Made by a program: the position numbers and the translations under genes. Shown one piece after another: positions 22,926 through 35,643 of a stretch of DNA of 64,000 nucleotides. The notes below the pieces were generated by a model. It worked only from the letters and a program-made list of their open reading frames with translations. It was not told the origin of the DNA and made no database searches. The stretch spans positions 6,290,585 through 6,354,584 of the forward strand of contig CM043799.1 in assembly GCA_023974075.1 (NCBI GenBank), written 5' to 3'. The stretch is from Chaenocephalus aceratus (taxonomy: Eukaryota; Chordata; Actinopteri; Perciformes; Channichthyidae). The first letter of the stretch is position 1, and each line of letters starts with the position of its first letter.

Positions 22926-24757
22926 ACTTGTCAAGGTTCAGAGGCACATTGTGCAAATATGGCAGTAGCCATCGATCAGCTTAAGATAAGATATACTTTA
23001 TTGATCCCAAGTTGGAACATTTGCGTTACATCAGCATGTGTAACAGTTAAATATGCAGTTGTGTTTATTTGAAAATCATTTAGTATAATCACATAAATTC
23101 TGTGTTTTATATTCAACAATTCTGTGTTCTTTATTTATTGATTGTTCAATACCTGACAAGGCCGGAGATGAAATATCTACATACATCTTATAAGAATATA
23201 ATACATTATGTATAATATCAGTTAAAATAAGTGCTTCAACATAGTTAACATTGCTGGAGGTATGCACAAATATTGATAGATGTCTTGTAATGCACTATTG
23301 AGGAACCTGCAACCCAAGTTTTTCATTCAGTGCAGAACTACACCACAGTTGTGTAGGCCTATATGATATGTCAATAAACCTTAGAAAATCTTGAAATCTT
23401 GAAAGGGATATGCAAAATAGTCATTATATACAGTCTTTAATTAACAATTAGTAGAGAATAACGAGTAATGAATATACTTTATAGGGATCGTATTAATATC
23501 TAATAATAAAAATATTGAAATTCAATAACATGCTTTAACCACCAGGTGTCCCTTTATATCAGCTGTGCACCTTTATGGTGTAAATACAGCCTATCTACCA
23601 ATTGGATCAAATATAAAAGTGAGCCGAATTAGTGTTGATACTGCAAGGAGACGTATTGTGTGAAAATAAATGTAAGATGTTGTTTAATGGCTGATATATT
23701 TATGATCCACGTCACGTTTTCAGTTCCTCATGTTTGTCTTCTCATCAGGGCTCTATAAATACAGAACTACGGCAGATATGTAATATGTAATGCAGCCGAA
23801 CCGTGTATTACAATGCCGGTATGTGATGACTTTCAAAGAGAAAAGCAAGAACACTCGGAATAAGGTATTATTATTATTTCGGTCTGTTTCCGGTATTTGT
23901 TAATGACGGTGTGCTCTGAGATGTGAGACTGGAATTGCACAGGGGGGAAATAACGTAGGCTATCTTTAGATGCGGATTTTGTTAAACTAATATGTTTAGG
24001 CTGTGGACCAACACTATACATTGACGGAGGAAGGGGGTAGCAATAAAGATAACACCATTAAACAGTTACACAACATAACAGAAATAATATCGATAGCAGC
24101 GTCCCTAGCAACCACCTTGGTAACAATGAAAACGTCGCGATTTCCTGAAGTAATCTTCGTAATAACTAGCAAACTAAAGATCATGTACATCCACTGCACA
24201 CATAATCTGAAATAACAACTCATATTTCTCGCATCAAATGACATCAAAACGCATTTTAATGGCCAAACTAACTTTAAAATAGGCATTTTACACCTAGAAT
24301 AAAACGAAGTTCGGCCATGTTTTCTTTTTCTGCAGGGAGACATTTGAAGATCACGTGACATAGACGCCAGCCATCGGAATGAATGGTGAAAAAAACGGGG
24401 TTTGTCAAACAGAGCACATGGTGTAGGCCAAACGATAGCTGGGGATTCTGGGTAGTGTAGTGTCTTCTGCCATCCTTTACTCAGAAAACATATTTGTTTC
24501 TCCGAATCGAAGGGGAAAAATACAAAAGCATTGTACACAATTTAAACCAATCAATGTTGTGTAATTAACAAGGACAATCTGGTGTTTTTTAGTCGATGAG
24601 TAGTGCAGATATCACTGTAAAATCAATCGACAGTAAGGGGAATACTTACTTCCGGGTGTACAATTCTCCGTTATCCAATGGGAATGGATGCTCACATTGC
24701 CTTTAAGGGCAGCCGGCATAAACGAATGCCGTGCTTCCATGAGCGTCAAATCCCGCC

Positions 24758-24898
24758 GCAGATGGGAATACATTGCAATCAGTTGAAAGCTATTTTCGTC
24801 CCTTTATGACGCTGAAGGAGCCTAGGAGCGTCACAATTGGACGCCACGGACACTGACCAAACGTCGCTATTGGACGCTTAGGGAGTGAGAGTGTGTTG
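24758..24898 (-). repeat. Right 141-bp inverted repeat
   Basis: Reverse complement of the left arm. The one visible difference is a C/A within GACG(C/A)AAATAG. Confidence 0.92.
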
Positions 24899-24905
24899 GT
24901 CTAGG

Positions 24906-25225
24906 GGGCCCTTCGCGATGCTAACTTCCTGGGCAGCCTACAAAAATATACCAACACTCCACCAGTGTATTTGGCTCATTTCCCTCACCTCAGCCTCCCT
25001 GCCCATCTCTCCACCTGCACTTCATTACCTCTTCAGATAACTTTGTATTTAAGTTCTGCGATTCAGACAAGTCTTTGTTGAATCCTTAGTTATATTCGGT
25101 TAGAATCCCATTTGACTTTCCTGCGTATGGGTCTACCTGTTCCAAAAATGGGGTTGTGACTTTTGTCCTGAATATAAGATAAATCAATAACCACTGCAAA
25201 GCTCATTAATATTGTGGTAGTTGCG
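24906..25225. other. Unassigned stretch
   Basis: No gene or repeat boundary recognised. Confidence 0.4.
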
Positions 25226-25252
25226 TACAGTGCATCCGGAAAGTATTCATAC

Positions 25253-26374
25253 TAGGGATGTTAAGATTCACCGATTTGCATCGGTGCACCGGCATAAACG
25301 TTCAAGATGCGAGTGCACCGGTTGAAAGAGTGCACATCGGCTACAATTTGGGTTGAACTCGCGATGCATCGATTGTAGCGTCTTTGCATCGGTAAAAAAA
25401 CGATTCATTCATATAATATCCTCTCATCCTGTCAGCACTCAGGAGAGACGATCTTCGATCTTTGCTTCGCACTACGGAGGCCGAGAGTCTCAGTTATCAA
25501 CACACATGGAATTCGAGGAGAAAGAGAAACACAGCGCACCAAAAAATACCTACAAATCAAACGTTTGGCAACACTTCGGATTTTTCAAGAAAGACGGTCA
25601 ACTTGAAAAATCGCTCGCAAATTGTAAACGATGCGGTGCCGCTTTAAAGTATACAAGTAGTATGAGGAACTTAGCGACGCACATAAAGAGGCATAAAGAG
25701 AAACCTGAAAGTTAGACATATGAGTTAAATCACTCAGTGAGGTGTTCTGTCAGAGAGAGTGGTGTTTAGTTTATAGCAGCATGTGACTGCCAATAATAGT
25801 TTAAATGTCTGTAAGCAGTTATAAGATACCTGTTTGTGAAAGGTTATTTGTATTTCTTATTGTTCATATAGAAACCACTGCTTTCTGCTCACTGGTGAGT
25901 TAGCCTCTGGATGAGTGTTAAGCACATCAGAATGGCAGCTATGCACTATGGTATGGTATGGTGGTATGGTAGTTGTTATTTGCACATTGTTAATCATGGG
26001 CAATGCATCCTTAAATTGTTTAATTGTGAGGTGTTTATTAAGGTAAAAAAAAGAAACCGCATGATGGGATGCGCAGTACTAGTAGAGAGAGCCAAATATG
26101 TAAAGCACTTTTTTGTTAATTTATGATTTGCTGCATATAAGGAATACAACAAAAATCCTCTGTCGTACCATATTGAAGTATCATTATTTTTGCATCGTGT
26201 TGAATCGGCCCGTATTGCATAATGTTGAATCAAATCGTATCGAACTGTATCGCGACAGGGGTGAATGGTATCGCATCGCTTGGCGTTTCAAATGTATCGT
26301 TAATGTATCGTATCGTTGGCAACGTATCGAGATGCGAATCGCATCGGCCTCAGTGATGGAGATGCACATCCCTA
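25253..26374 (+). mobile_element. hAT element nested in the Tc1 left arm, carrying a BED finger
   Basis: The ends TAGGGATGTTAAG and (reverse-complemented) TAGGGATGTGCATC are flanked by ATTCATAC at 25245-25252 and 26375-26382. Only the N-terminal DNA-binding exon of a transposase remains. The right third is rich in ATCG/TCGT motifs (GTATCGTATCG). Confidence 0.88.
25506..25715 (+). pseudogene. BED-type zinc finger of a hAT transposase (fragment)
   Basis: The 69 codons start at ATG 25506 (MEFEEKEKHS). They contain SNVWQHFGFF, then CKRCG and HIKRH, which is the BED layout: aromatic W-x-x-F, then C-x2-C and H-x3-H. BED fingers bind transposon ends. The frame stops at TAG 25713-25715, right after the finger, and no catalytic domain follows, so this is a remnant. 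An open frame extends upstream to 25353 but its residues do not resemble the family. Confidence 0.8.
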
Positions 26375-26713
26375 ATTCATACCCCTTCACTTTTTCACAT
26401 GTTGTTATGTTAGAGCCTTATTTCAGAATGGATTAAATTATTTTTTTCCCTCAACATTCCACACACAATACCACATAATGACAAATAGAAAACGTTTTTA
26501 AAGAATTGTGTATGTATTCACACTCTTTGCTTTGACACTGAAAATTGAGCTCAGGCGCATCCCGTTTCCACTGATCATCCTTAAAATATTTCTATAACTT
26601 GACCGGACTCCACCTGTAGTAAATTCAATTGATTGGACATGACTTGGAAAGGAGCACACCTGTCTATATGAGGTCCCACAGTTGACAGTGCATATCAGAG
26701 CACAAACCAAGTC

Positions 26714-27686
26714 ATGAGGTCCAAGGAATTGTCTGTAGACCTCAGAGACAGGATTGTATCAAGGCACAGATCTGGGGAAGAGTACAGGCAAATGTCTGCA
26801 GCATTGAAGGTCCCAAGGAGCACATTGGTTTCCATAATTTGAAAATGGAAGATGTTTGAAACCACCAGGTCTCTTCCTAGAGCTGGCCGCCCAAACCAAA
26901 CTGTGCATCGGGGGAGAAGGGCCTTAGTCAGAGAGGTGACCAAGAACCCGATGGTCACTCACAGAGCTCCAGTGTTCCTATGTGGAGATGGGAGAACCTT
27001 CTAGAAGGACAACCATCTCTGCAGCACTCTGCACTATGGTAGAGTGGCCAGAAGGAAGCCACTCCTCAGCAAAAGGCACATGAAAGCCCACATGGTACAC
27101 CTAGAGGACTCTCAGACCATGACAAACCAAATTGTCTGGTCTGATGAATCCACATTTGGCCTGAATGCCAAGCATCATGTCTGGAAGAAACGAGGCACCG
27201 CTCTTCACCTGGCCAACACCATCCCTACAGTGAAGCATGGTGGTGGCAGCATCCTGGTGTGGGGATGTTTTTCAGCGGCAGAAACTGGGAGACCAGTCAG
27301 GATCAAGGGAAAGATGAATGCAGCAATGTACAGAGATCCTTGATGAAAACCTGCTCCAGAGCGCTCTGGACCTCAGACTGGGGCGAAGCTTCACCTTTCA
27401 ACAGGACAACGACCTGAAGCACACCGCCACAATAACAAAGGAGTGGCTTCAGGATAAGTCTGTGAATTTCCTTGAGTGCCTCAGCCAGAGCCCAGACTTG
27501 AACCGGATTGAATATCTGAAAATGGCTGTGCACCGACGCTCCCCGTCCAAGCTGATGGAGCTTGAGATGATCTGCAAAGAAGAATGGGAGAAACTTCCCA
27601 AAGATAGGTGTGCCAAGCGTGAAGCATCATACTCAAGAAGACTTGAGGCTGTAATTGCTGCCAAAGGTGCTTCAACAAAGTATTGA
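26714..27686 (+). pseudogene. Tc1-like DD34E transposase, inactivated
   Basis: It starts MRSKELSVDLRDRIVSRH (ATG at 26714), the family's helix-turn-helix start, followed by an AGRP hook. Stops interrupt it at codon 43 (TGA 26840-26842) and codon 97 (TAG 27002-27004), and a one-base shift occurs near 27332. The catalytic residues remain: Asp in VWSDESTF (27143), Asp in FQQDND (27405) and Glu in DLNRIE (about 27510). The last two are 34 residues apart, hence DD34E. The usual DPKH has become DLKH. The protein would have cut and pasted the element at TA sites; this copy cannot. Confidence 0.9.
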
Positions 27687-27916
27687 GTAAAGGGTGTGAA
27701 TACTTATGTGTATGTGATATTTTTGTGTTGTATTCATTCATTCGTATTTATTCATTTGCAAAAATTATTTTAAAACGTTTTTCACTTTGTCATTATGGGG
27801 TATTGTGTGTAGAATGTTGAGAAAACAAATGAATTTAATCCAAATTGAAATAAGGCTGTAACATACAAAAATGTGGAAAAAGTGAAGGGGTATGAATACT
27901 TTCCGGATGCACTGTA

Positions 27917-29602
27917 TATCAACAAATGTTCATAAGGCATATTGCGATCATCCCTAAAATTAAAATTAAACAGCTGCACGTCACATATACAGTAATCAGG
28001 TGATTTGACACTATGTAGCCTATCTATATGAATAGGAGTGGTAGTCCCTGGATAATTCAGATAATTCAGCTCTCTACTCTCACTGCTGATTATGATACAC
28101 TTTTGTATTTCACATTTAATATGTATCTCAGCACTTCCTAATTTCCCTGAAGGGAACGTCCTCAACTCCGGAATAGTAATTTTAAGAGATCAGCAGCATC
28201 TGTATAAGTGGAGGACACGGATCTCTGATGTAGCCAAATATGATTTACCCAGACACTTGGGTTTTCTGTTAAAGGACAATTATTTGTTCTATTCCACTTA
28301 TGCTTCTCTCCCTTTTAGACTTTTTATTCTCGTGCCGTCTCTCTTTTTGTCTGACAAGCGAACGCTCCGAAGTGACACCAGCGTTTCAGTTCAGTGAGAT
28401 CGGCCGTTTTAAAATGCACTCATTCAAGTTGTGCTGGCCGCTGACCACTGCAGAACAGTGACTGAGAGGTGTGACTGGAGAAAATCCCTAGTGGAGCCGC
28501 TGTAAGTAACTGAGGCTAAACGAGAGGGATGGAGGCAGGGATGAAGAGACGGGGAGGAAAAAAACACTGTGGTGCAGTCCACTTATTTTCTGCTGCCGAC
28601 AGTTCTACTGCGAACGGGGTTAACATGTATAATATTATCATTTTAGACTTCTTGGATAGTGTTAGTACATTCAAGCGCACAGCACGACATTTTAATTGTC
28701 TGGTATTTGTAACAATATTCCCTAAAAGGCACAATCACCACGAACACGGCTAAAGCTAAAGGGTCAAGTACAGTACTATGACTAACTAACGTTGTAGCCT
28801 CTATGGTTGTAGCCTAGCAGAGTGGACAAGTTGCTGTTAGCTGACAGTGAGGCATGTACGTGTCCATCAACGTGACCACGCCCTAATTTATGCAACAACT
28901 TTAAGACCTGATATAAATAAAAGGGTCGTGTTAGAAAACAATTCACTCACAGATTCATAATCATGAAGGTGGAATCTAACTATATCGATAATAATATGTA
29001 TTGCATCCATGGGTAGAAACATGTTTTTTTCTGCTGTAAAGTTGGGCATTTTAACATGGGGTCTATGGAAATTGCTCCTTTCTGCAGCCAGTCCCTAGCG
29101 GCCCATGTATGAACTGCAGTGTGTGGCACTTCCATATTGGCGTCCCGGCTGTTCCCCAGTTTGCCGCTTGTTGTGGCACTTATTCACCTTAATGATACAA
29201 TAAGACACTGACAGTGACAGTCCTGTCAGAACATAAAGTTAGAATAGCAGACAGATGTGTGAAAAGAACAAATAAAGCTGAAGTTAATATGCCAAGGCTG
29301 GATACACAATAGAAGGCAGGTAACGTTCTTTAATGACCCCCATCAAGTAAAGCAACCTGTAGTTTAATGGCTTGCAATAAGTGAGAAAATAAGGCAATAA
29401 CTGTCACATTTCTTTTGTGAAAATGAAAATGATTTAAACCTGCTTTACAGGAATTCATGTGGGTTTATGTCACTCAGTCCATTCAGTTGGAAAAAGGTGG
29501 AATAGGCACTTATGGTCAATGATGATGGGCCGGGGCAGGGAATGGTTCTCTGTGGGTTCTGCCAGCAGAAGTGTGTGTGTTCGTGCAGATGTGTAGGTGT
29601 AA
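27917..29602. other. Non-coding stretch
   Basis: No domain-bearing frame. I see no convincing terminal repeats. A slight purine bias is seen at 28520-28565. Confidence 0.45.
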
Positions 29603-29919
29603 CGGCCCGTCCACACGGCGGCATGCGTTGAAGCTTCAACGCTTCTGCCCATTCAATTTGAATGGGGTGACGTCACGCTTTGCCGAACTGCATTGTGGGA
29701 GCGTTGCTTCGCTTTGCTCGCTTCAAAAGTTGAGCAATGTTCAACTTTTGAAGCTTCGGTGGAAGCGTCAGCCAATCAAATAATATGCCAGTACAAGCTG
29801 TAGCCAATCAAACCGTGTGCTTGTGTGTCCGGGGTGGGAGATTCATGTGATTGGTTGTTGGTCAAGTTTCAGACACGCCCGCAAGCAACTGCAACGCACG
29901 CCGCCCTGTGGACGCTACG
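29603..29919. mobile_element. Harbinger-family MITE related to the 1689-4892 element
   Basis: The left end is CGGCCCGTCCACACGGCGGC and the right end, reverse-complemented, is CGTAGCGTCCACAGGGCGGC. The segment CTGCCCATTCAATTTGAATG and the following GGGGTGACGTCACG match the reverse complement of 4796-4818, inside the right end of the Harbinger element. There is no coding capacity. A clean 3-bp duplication is not seen. Confidence 0.65.
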
Positions 29920-30045
29920 CCAGAGCCCAGCGACGATCCAGGGTTAAATTAGACAGGACGTTCAATCACTGGACACACACACCATGGCACGGTGTTGAAG
30001 GAGCAGCTGGTTTCTCTACACACCAACAGACCTGTCAGTGTGAGG

Positions 30046-30720
<675 letters not shown>

Positions 30721-31133
30721 GCATTCACACCTAATAGTCCGTTTTCTGGTGCGCACCAGACGACAGTTTGTTACATTGTTTCATTTTTCAGAAGTTTCGG
30801 TTTGCATTCACATGGGCAAAACTCAAACGGACTATAAACTTTAAACACAAGTCATGTGCACGGAAATGCTGTTCAACCATTGGTCAGACATTAACAGTGT
30901 TGGGTGTAACACGTTACAAATGTAACGGAGTTACAGTAATATATTACTTTTTGCTCTAACGAAGTAATGTAACGCATTACTAATGAAATGTGGGTAATAT
31001 ATTACCCGTTACAATGCGCAGTAACGCAGTTACAACACATTTTAACCCAAAATGAAATGGTGTTTTGTTTTTTAAGAATGTACTAACATAGCGAAACTGT
31101 GAGACAGTGACCCTTTTAGCGGCTGGATTTCCA

Positions 31134-31792
31134 GTGAAAGAACCACACACGAGAGGAGGTAGAGTTGCACACCATAGTGTCTTTATTTCACACTCTACCA
31201 TAAAGAACAGCCAGCCAGCATGGAGGTGTTCACCCCTCTCCTCCGACTGAAGACTGGCTCTTTTATAGAGGATCTTATTGGGAGAAACCATTCACAGGTG
31301 AGCAATTATTGATACACATGTCATCATAATTGGTATAACGATAATCTATAACATTCGGTGCATGTATGATCAGTGGTTTATAGCCAGCTGTGAAGTTAAC
31401 CCCAAACCCCACATTATATCCGACCATAATATATAGAAATGCATTCCCAACTACAACAGAAACCCCTACGCCCATCCCGCCACTTGGTTCGTCCCGGAAC
31501 CTTCCTTAGTCAGTGTTTGTTTCTCCCGAGGACCTTTTGGCCAAACACACTGGAGCGGACCCAGGAGGAAACAGCATGGGTAAGCGATGGACGTAACCTT
31601 TACACAGTGTTCACTTCTACAATGAATGCAACTTAACGTCATGATGTATACACGCTAAAACAGGACATCTGCACACAATGACTAATCTCATCCGCTGTCA
31701 ATCTTACACAATCATAAACACTCGGCGTTCTCGCTATAACTCCCCTCTCTCTCAGGTGGAGCCGAGGACCGACCAGCATCTGCCAGACGACA
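31134..31792 (-). mobile_element. Solo LTR, minus strand, TTCCA target duplication
   Basis: On the minus strand it begins TGTCGTCTGG and ends near TTCTTTCAC, and TTCCA is present at 31129-31133 and 31793-31797. TATAAAAG lies on the minus strand near 31262 and AATAAAG near 31183, about 80 bases apart. That is the promoter-to-poly(A) layout expected of an LTR. The terminal base at the 3' end is not the usual CA, so the boundary may be off by one. Confidence 0.65.
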
Positions 31793-32027
31793 TTCCAAAT
31801 AATACGGTTTAATCATTTAACAACGACTACATCAATAAATAGTATATATTATATAAAAATGTGCAAATAGGCCATGTCAAAACTGTACTGTGCAAATCAT
31901 GCTAATAAAAAGTAAACTGTTCACTAAAGTGCTGAGTGACATTCTTACTGTGCAGAAGGAAGTCGTTATATAAAGTGCAAACCCACATGTGCAATATTAC
32001 AAGGTCCCCAAAGCCGTCAGTCTATAG

Positions 32028-33626
32028 CAGGGGTCTCCAACCTTTCTCCACCTGAGAGCTACTTTGAAAAAATGAAAGTGGCCAAGAGCTACTTGCATCG
32101 CATCGCTTACATTTATTCACATAGCACTCATCAGTTGAATTAAGCTATTTTTGTGTGAAATTGCAATACCTAAAGCTTATCTAAAATCTTAACTTCACAT
32201 CAAGGTCCAAGAAAACGACAATTTCTCACATATTAATATGGACAACATAGTAAGTACTTATTATGGCCCACATAGTAAATACATCGCCTTAATAACCACC
32301 TTGCAAGCATCTTATGGCACGTGTGTAAAATAAGTGCATTCACTCTTTGTTACAGTTAGTGAGATGACTGGCGCTGCATGGAGTCCACCATACAGGTGTC
32401 TGCTGGACCCACTTAGGTTCACTCTAATGGAGTCATTTACATGTTCATCAGTCGGTCTTGTTCTGTATTTAGATGTCATTCATGTTAGAAAAAGCTGCTT
32501 CACAAAGGGATGTATACAGAACCACATAAAGCAGACGTGTTCAGTGCTGCTTGGTGAATGTTCTTATAGTTGTCTGAGCGTACAAGGCTCTAGAAATGTT
32601 GTGAGTTTTGCTGAGACTTAAGTTGAACATGATTTTGGAGATTTATAACCTATATCTCCATCTCCACAGGATTAACACTGAACAGTGCAGCCATCTTTTC
32701 TTCTTTTTCATGTTGACATGAAATTATAAACCATAATAAATCAACTGTATAGGTCTAGCCTCCCTATATCTGTGTGACATTGTTCCATCCTCAAAAACAA
32801 AAAACTAATACTTCTGCAGTCTAGCTGCAGCTTCTAGCCACGGTCTTCTGTTAAAAAAAGGACACTGAATGTCCTGAATGAGGCATCACACACATGAAGT
32901 CTGAACACAGCAGACAACAGGAGTATTTACAACAGCATTATAAAAAAAAAATAGTGCATGTGGGTGCACACTTACATTCTCTGTCTTGCTGTTACATGAA
33001 TCCCATGAATGTATGAGATTAAGTTAGCTTCATTATATCTCAGTGATTAAGTGAATAATAAAGTTTATATCAGCCTGTCACTCTTATTAGTAGTTATTTT
33101 TCAGGAGGGGGCGGGCTTGGAGGAACGGAGAGGAGACGGTGATCGCGGAAGCTTTCCTCCTGCCTTCACAAACTTTACACGCGTATGTATCAACTGAAAA
33201 TAGCAAGAGGAGATTCATACTCTGCAATCCAAGACTTGATTAAATCCACCAAAAACCTGACATTATGATAACGAGTGTTTTTCAAAAAACACAAATCCCT
33301 CCCTGTGTGTCTCTGAGCCGCAGCGACACGGCCTGATTCAGAGCGGGTCATTCTGCTGTTGGTTCTGACTGGTGCTGCTGGAGAAAGCAGACCGCTCCGT
33401 GTGTGGTGTCGCTGTGCCGCTGTCACGTCTGCTCCTTGATCTCTGCGTCACGGACCAATTTTATATTCGTGTGACAGAAACAATTCTAAAATAAAAACAC
33501 TTTATTGTGTGGCCGAAAAATCAAGAAGCAGCGTTACTACGCTATAATCGATAATCGAGCGGCGAGCTACTGAAAAGCTGCCCGCGAGCTACCGGTAGCT
33601 CGCGATCGACGTGTTGGAGAGCCCTG
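32028..33626. mobile_element. hAT element (CAGGGCTCTCCAAC family)
   Basis: The ends CAGGGGTCTCCAACC and (reverse-complemented) CAGGGCTCTCCAAC are flanked by GTCTATAG at 32020-32027 and 33627-33634. The part from about 32735 to 33560 is the reverse complement of the interior of the hAT at 7300-8431, although the outer ends of the two differ. No transposase is visible. Confidence 0.85.
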
Positions 33627-34189
33627 GTCTATAGTAACGAAGTTACCTTCGTTACAGAGACATTCCGACAAATTGTGCGGGTAGATTAGTAAACATGGTG
33701 TGTTTACCCTTCAGGCTTCGCGTCGGGATCTTCGAGGCAGTTGAATGTTATGCACTATAGATCCGTGGGTGAATAATGTCAATCACCACAGCACCCTCTA
33801 TTCAAAAAAGAGAACAGAGCGAAGAATACAAACAACCAATTGTGTCAGGTGCGCGTGACCTGCTCCGCTGCGCGTGCATCATTTCCAAAGTGCTTCCACA
33901 GCAGTGACACACATCTGATCTGTGGATAATCATTTATACGAAAATGGTTAAAGCAACCATCACTAAACGCCAGCAACACTGCATCTACTGCAGACAGTAG
34001 CAACAGGTCAGATGGGGACATCACGTTACCCTCCGCTGTGGACATTAGCTTACTCCCGCCTGACTCGCCGCCCCCGGAGCAGCAGTCTTTGTCGCCCGAA
34101 ACTACGCCTGTGGAAATTGATGTAAAGTATTATGGCAAAAAGTTTAATACAGCGTAATTCTGGTATATTCATTTTTATGTCACCTGATA

Positions 34190-34861
34190 TATGGGATGTT
34201 AAGTGTTAGATAATGAGAAATGTATGTGCGTTCATTTCAAGACTCCTAAAGAGCAGGAGACGATTAGGTCACACACAATTAGAGAGACAATGGTCCTTCT
34301 GATTCTGGGTGAGCTGACTTCGGGTGGATTTAAGTTCAGAGAGGGCCTGGGGGTATGAGGACAATTAAGCTCTGTTAGTTAGCTGGTCATGAGATGATGA
34401 CTGGTAAATTCCCAACAAGTATGGCTTTCATAAAGGAAAACATGACTATTGTGTGATAAATGATAAGAGGTGTTTTGCTTCAAACTGAAACTGTTTGGTT
34501 CTCTGCTGGCACGCGCTGATTCACGTTTGCATCTCCCAATGAGATGACCTGAAAAGATGACAGCTGACCCCACCCCTTCCTGTTTGTGTTGGTATGAAAG
34601 CCTGTTCAGCCTTTTGTTCGCTCTCTCTTCTCGGGCTGCCAACACCGAAGGATCTAAGCGGCCCGTGAACCAGGGCAGGAGTACTCCTTACATTACGGAT
34701 ATGATTTTATATGGTATGGTAATGTATTATATTGTATTGCATTATTACCTTTTATAATTAAAACAGATTATTGTTTAACCCTCGTCCTGGTTGTTTTGAG
34801 TGTTCCTTCTTTTAAAGCAAACTCATAGAATCGGCGCGGAGAAGTGATACCTACTCCTACA
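34190..34861 (+). repeat. LTR related to the 12878-20897 retrovirus-like element (probably solo)
   Basis: The right half matches the R/U5 region of that element: AAAACAGATTATTGTTTAAC, a GTTTTGAGTGTTCCTTCTTTT tail and the same end, CTCCTACA at 34854-34861. No primer site follows, so it is probably a solo LTR. The left boundary is a guess. Confidence 0.5.
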
Positions 34862-34906
34862 CGCCGCCCCTCTGCGGCGCCCAGGTGCCAGGATACCACG
34901 GCAAAA

Positions 34907-35643
34907 CAGAGCCGGCCCAGGTATATCTAAACAAGTACCCGCCTGTACAGTGGGGTTAGGCCATCATTTTGCAGCTCGTGGTATACAAATAGACAATGGA
35001 ATATTCATATGAAAATAGTGCCATATTCTGCCATGCCTGTAGAAATGTTGGGTCAAAAATAATGCATACAATAGCACAGATGCCTTCACCACGAATGGCT
35101 ACACAAATATCTCATATCCCAAGCTTATCAACGAGCTAATGTTGCAGCTGAAATGTTCTCCAGGTCACAAAGCCAACCTCACATGGTGATGTGATAGGCT
35201 ACCAGTTTTCAAGCACAGTAAATATTCTCTTCCCAGAGTATGATGGGAGCAAAGTGACGATTTAGTACATGGTTTTAATAATACATTGCTTTTCAATGTT
35301 TGCCATTTCAAACCATGAGCTGGTTCAAATAATATTTGCCTTGATTTACAATATCTTCTCATTTGTTTTATCAGTACAGTTTTGAAGCTTTTGTGCTTTT
35401 CTTTGCCACAGTCCACTTTGGACTATATGAGATATTTCAGGATTGCACTTTTAACTCACTTGAAATGTTCTCACTTGCTTGGTTTCAAAACATAACAAAT
35501 GCCATTATCTGTTCATTGGGACCATCAATGCTATTTTTCATTGCTGTTGCCGGGCAACACTATTGCTCATGTAAACCTGCTACTGCTGCGCCCCCTGTAA
35601 CCTCAGAGGCACCCTGAGTCATTTTGTTCTGGAACCGGGCCTG
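34907..35643. repeat. Possible small hAT-like element
   Basis: The ends CAGAGCCGGCCCAGG and (reverse-complemented) CAGGCCCGGTTCCAG look like loose inverted repeats, but no matching 8-bp duplication is found. There is no domain-bearing frame. Confidence 0.3.

Larger units (their letters stand above)
22785..24898. mobile_element. DNA transposon-like element with 141-bp terminal inverted repeats, superfamily unknown
   Basis: 22785-22925 and 24758-24898 are inverted copies with one mismatch seen. The ends begin CAACACACTCTCACTCCC. GTCTAGG lies immediately outside both ends (22778-22784 and 24899-24905), a 7-bp duplication. The interior of about 1.8 kb is AT-rich and includes a LINE-tail fragment near 22985. 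No transposase is recognised: a 174-codon minus frame (24014-24538) has no known domain. Long inverted repeats with a 7-bp duplication do not clearly match the hAT (8), Harbinger (3) or Tc1 (2) elements found elsewhere in this window. Confidence 0.85.
25228..27914 (+). mobile_element. Tc1-like transposon, interrupted by a hAT
   Basis: The inverted ends are CAGTGCATCCGGAAAGTATT and its reverse complement at 27894-27914, with TA at 25226-25227 and 27915-27916, as Tc1/mariner elements require. Without the nested hAT the element is about 1.56 kb, normal for Tc1. The transposase is dead (next entries). The left arm was split 25 bases in by the hAT at 25253-26374. Confidence 0.92.

Noticed and set aside
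34557..35617. Short frames near the LTR at 34.2-35.6 kb (for example a hydrophobic 84-codon frame at 35363)
   Set aside because: No start context, family match or splice support; they lie in repeat sequence.
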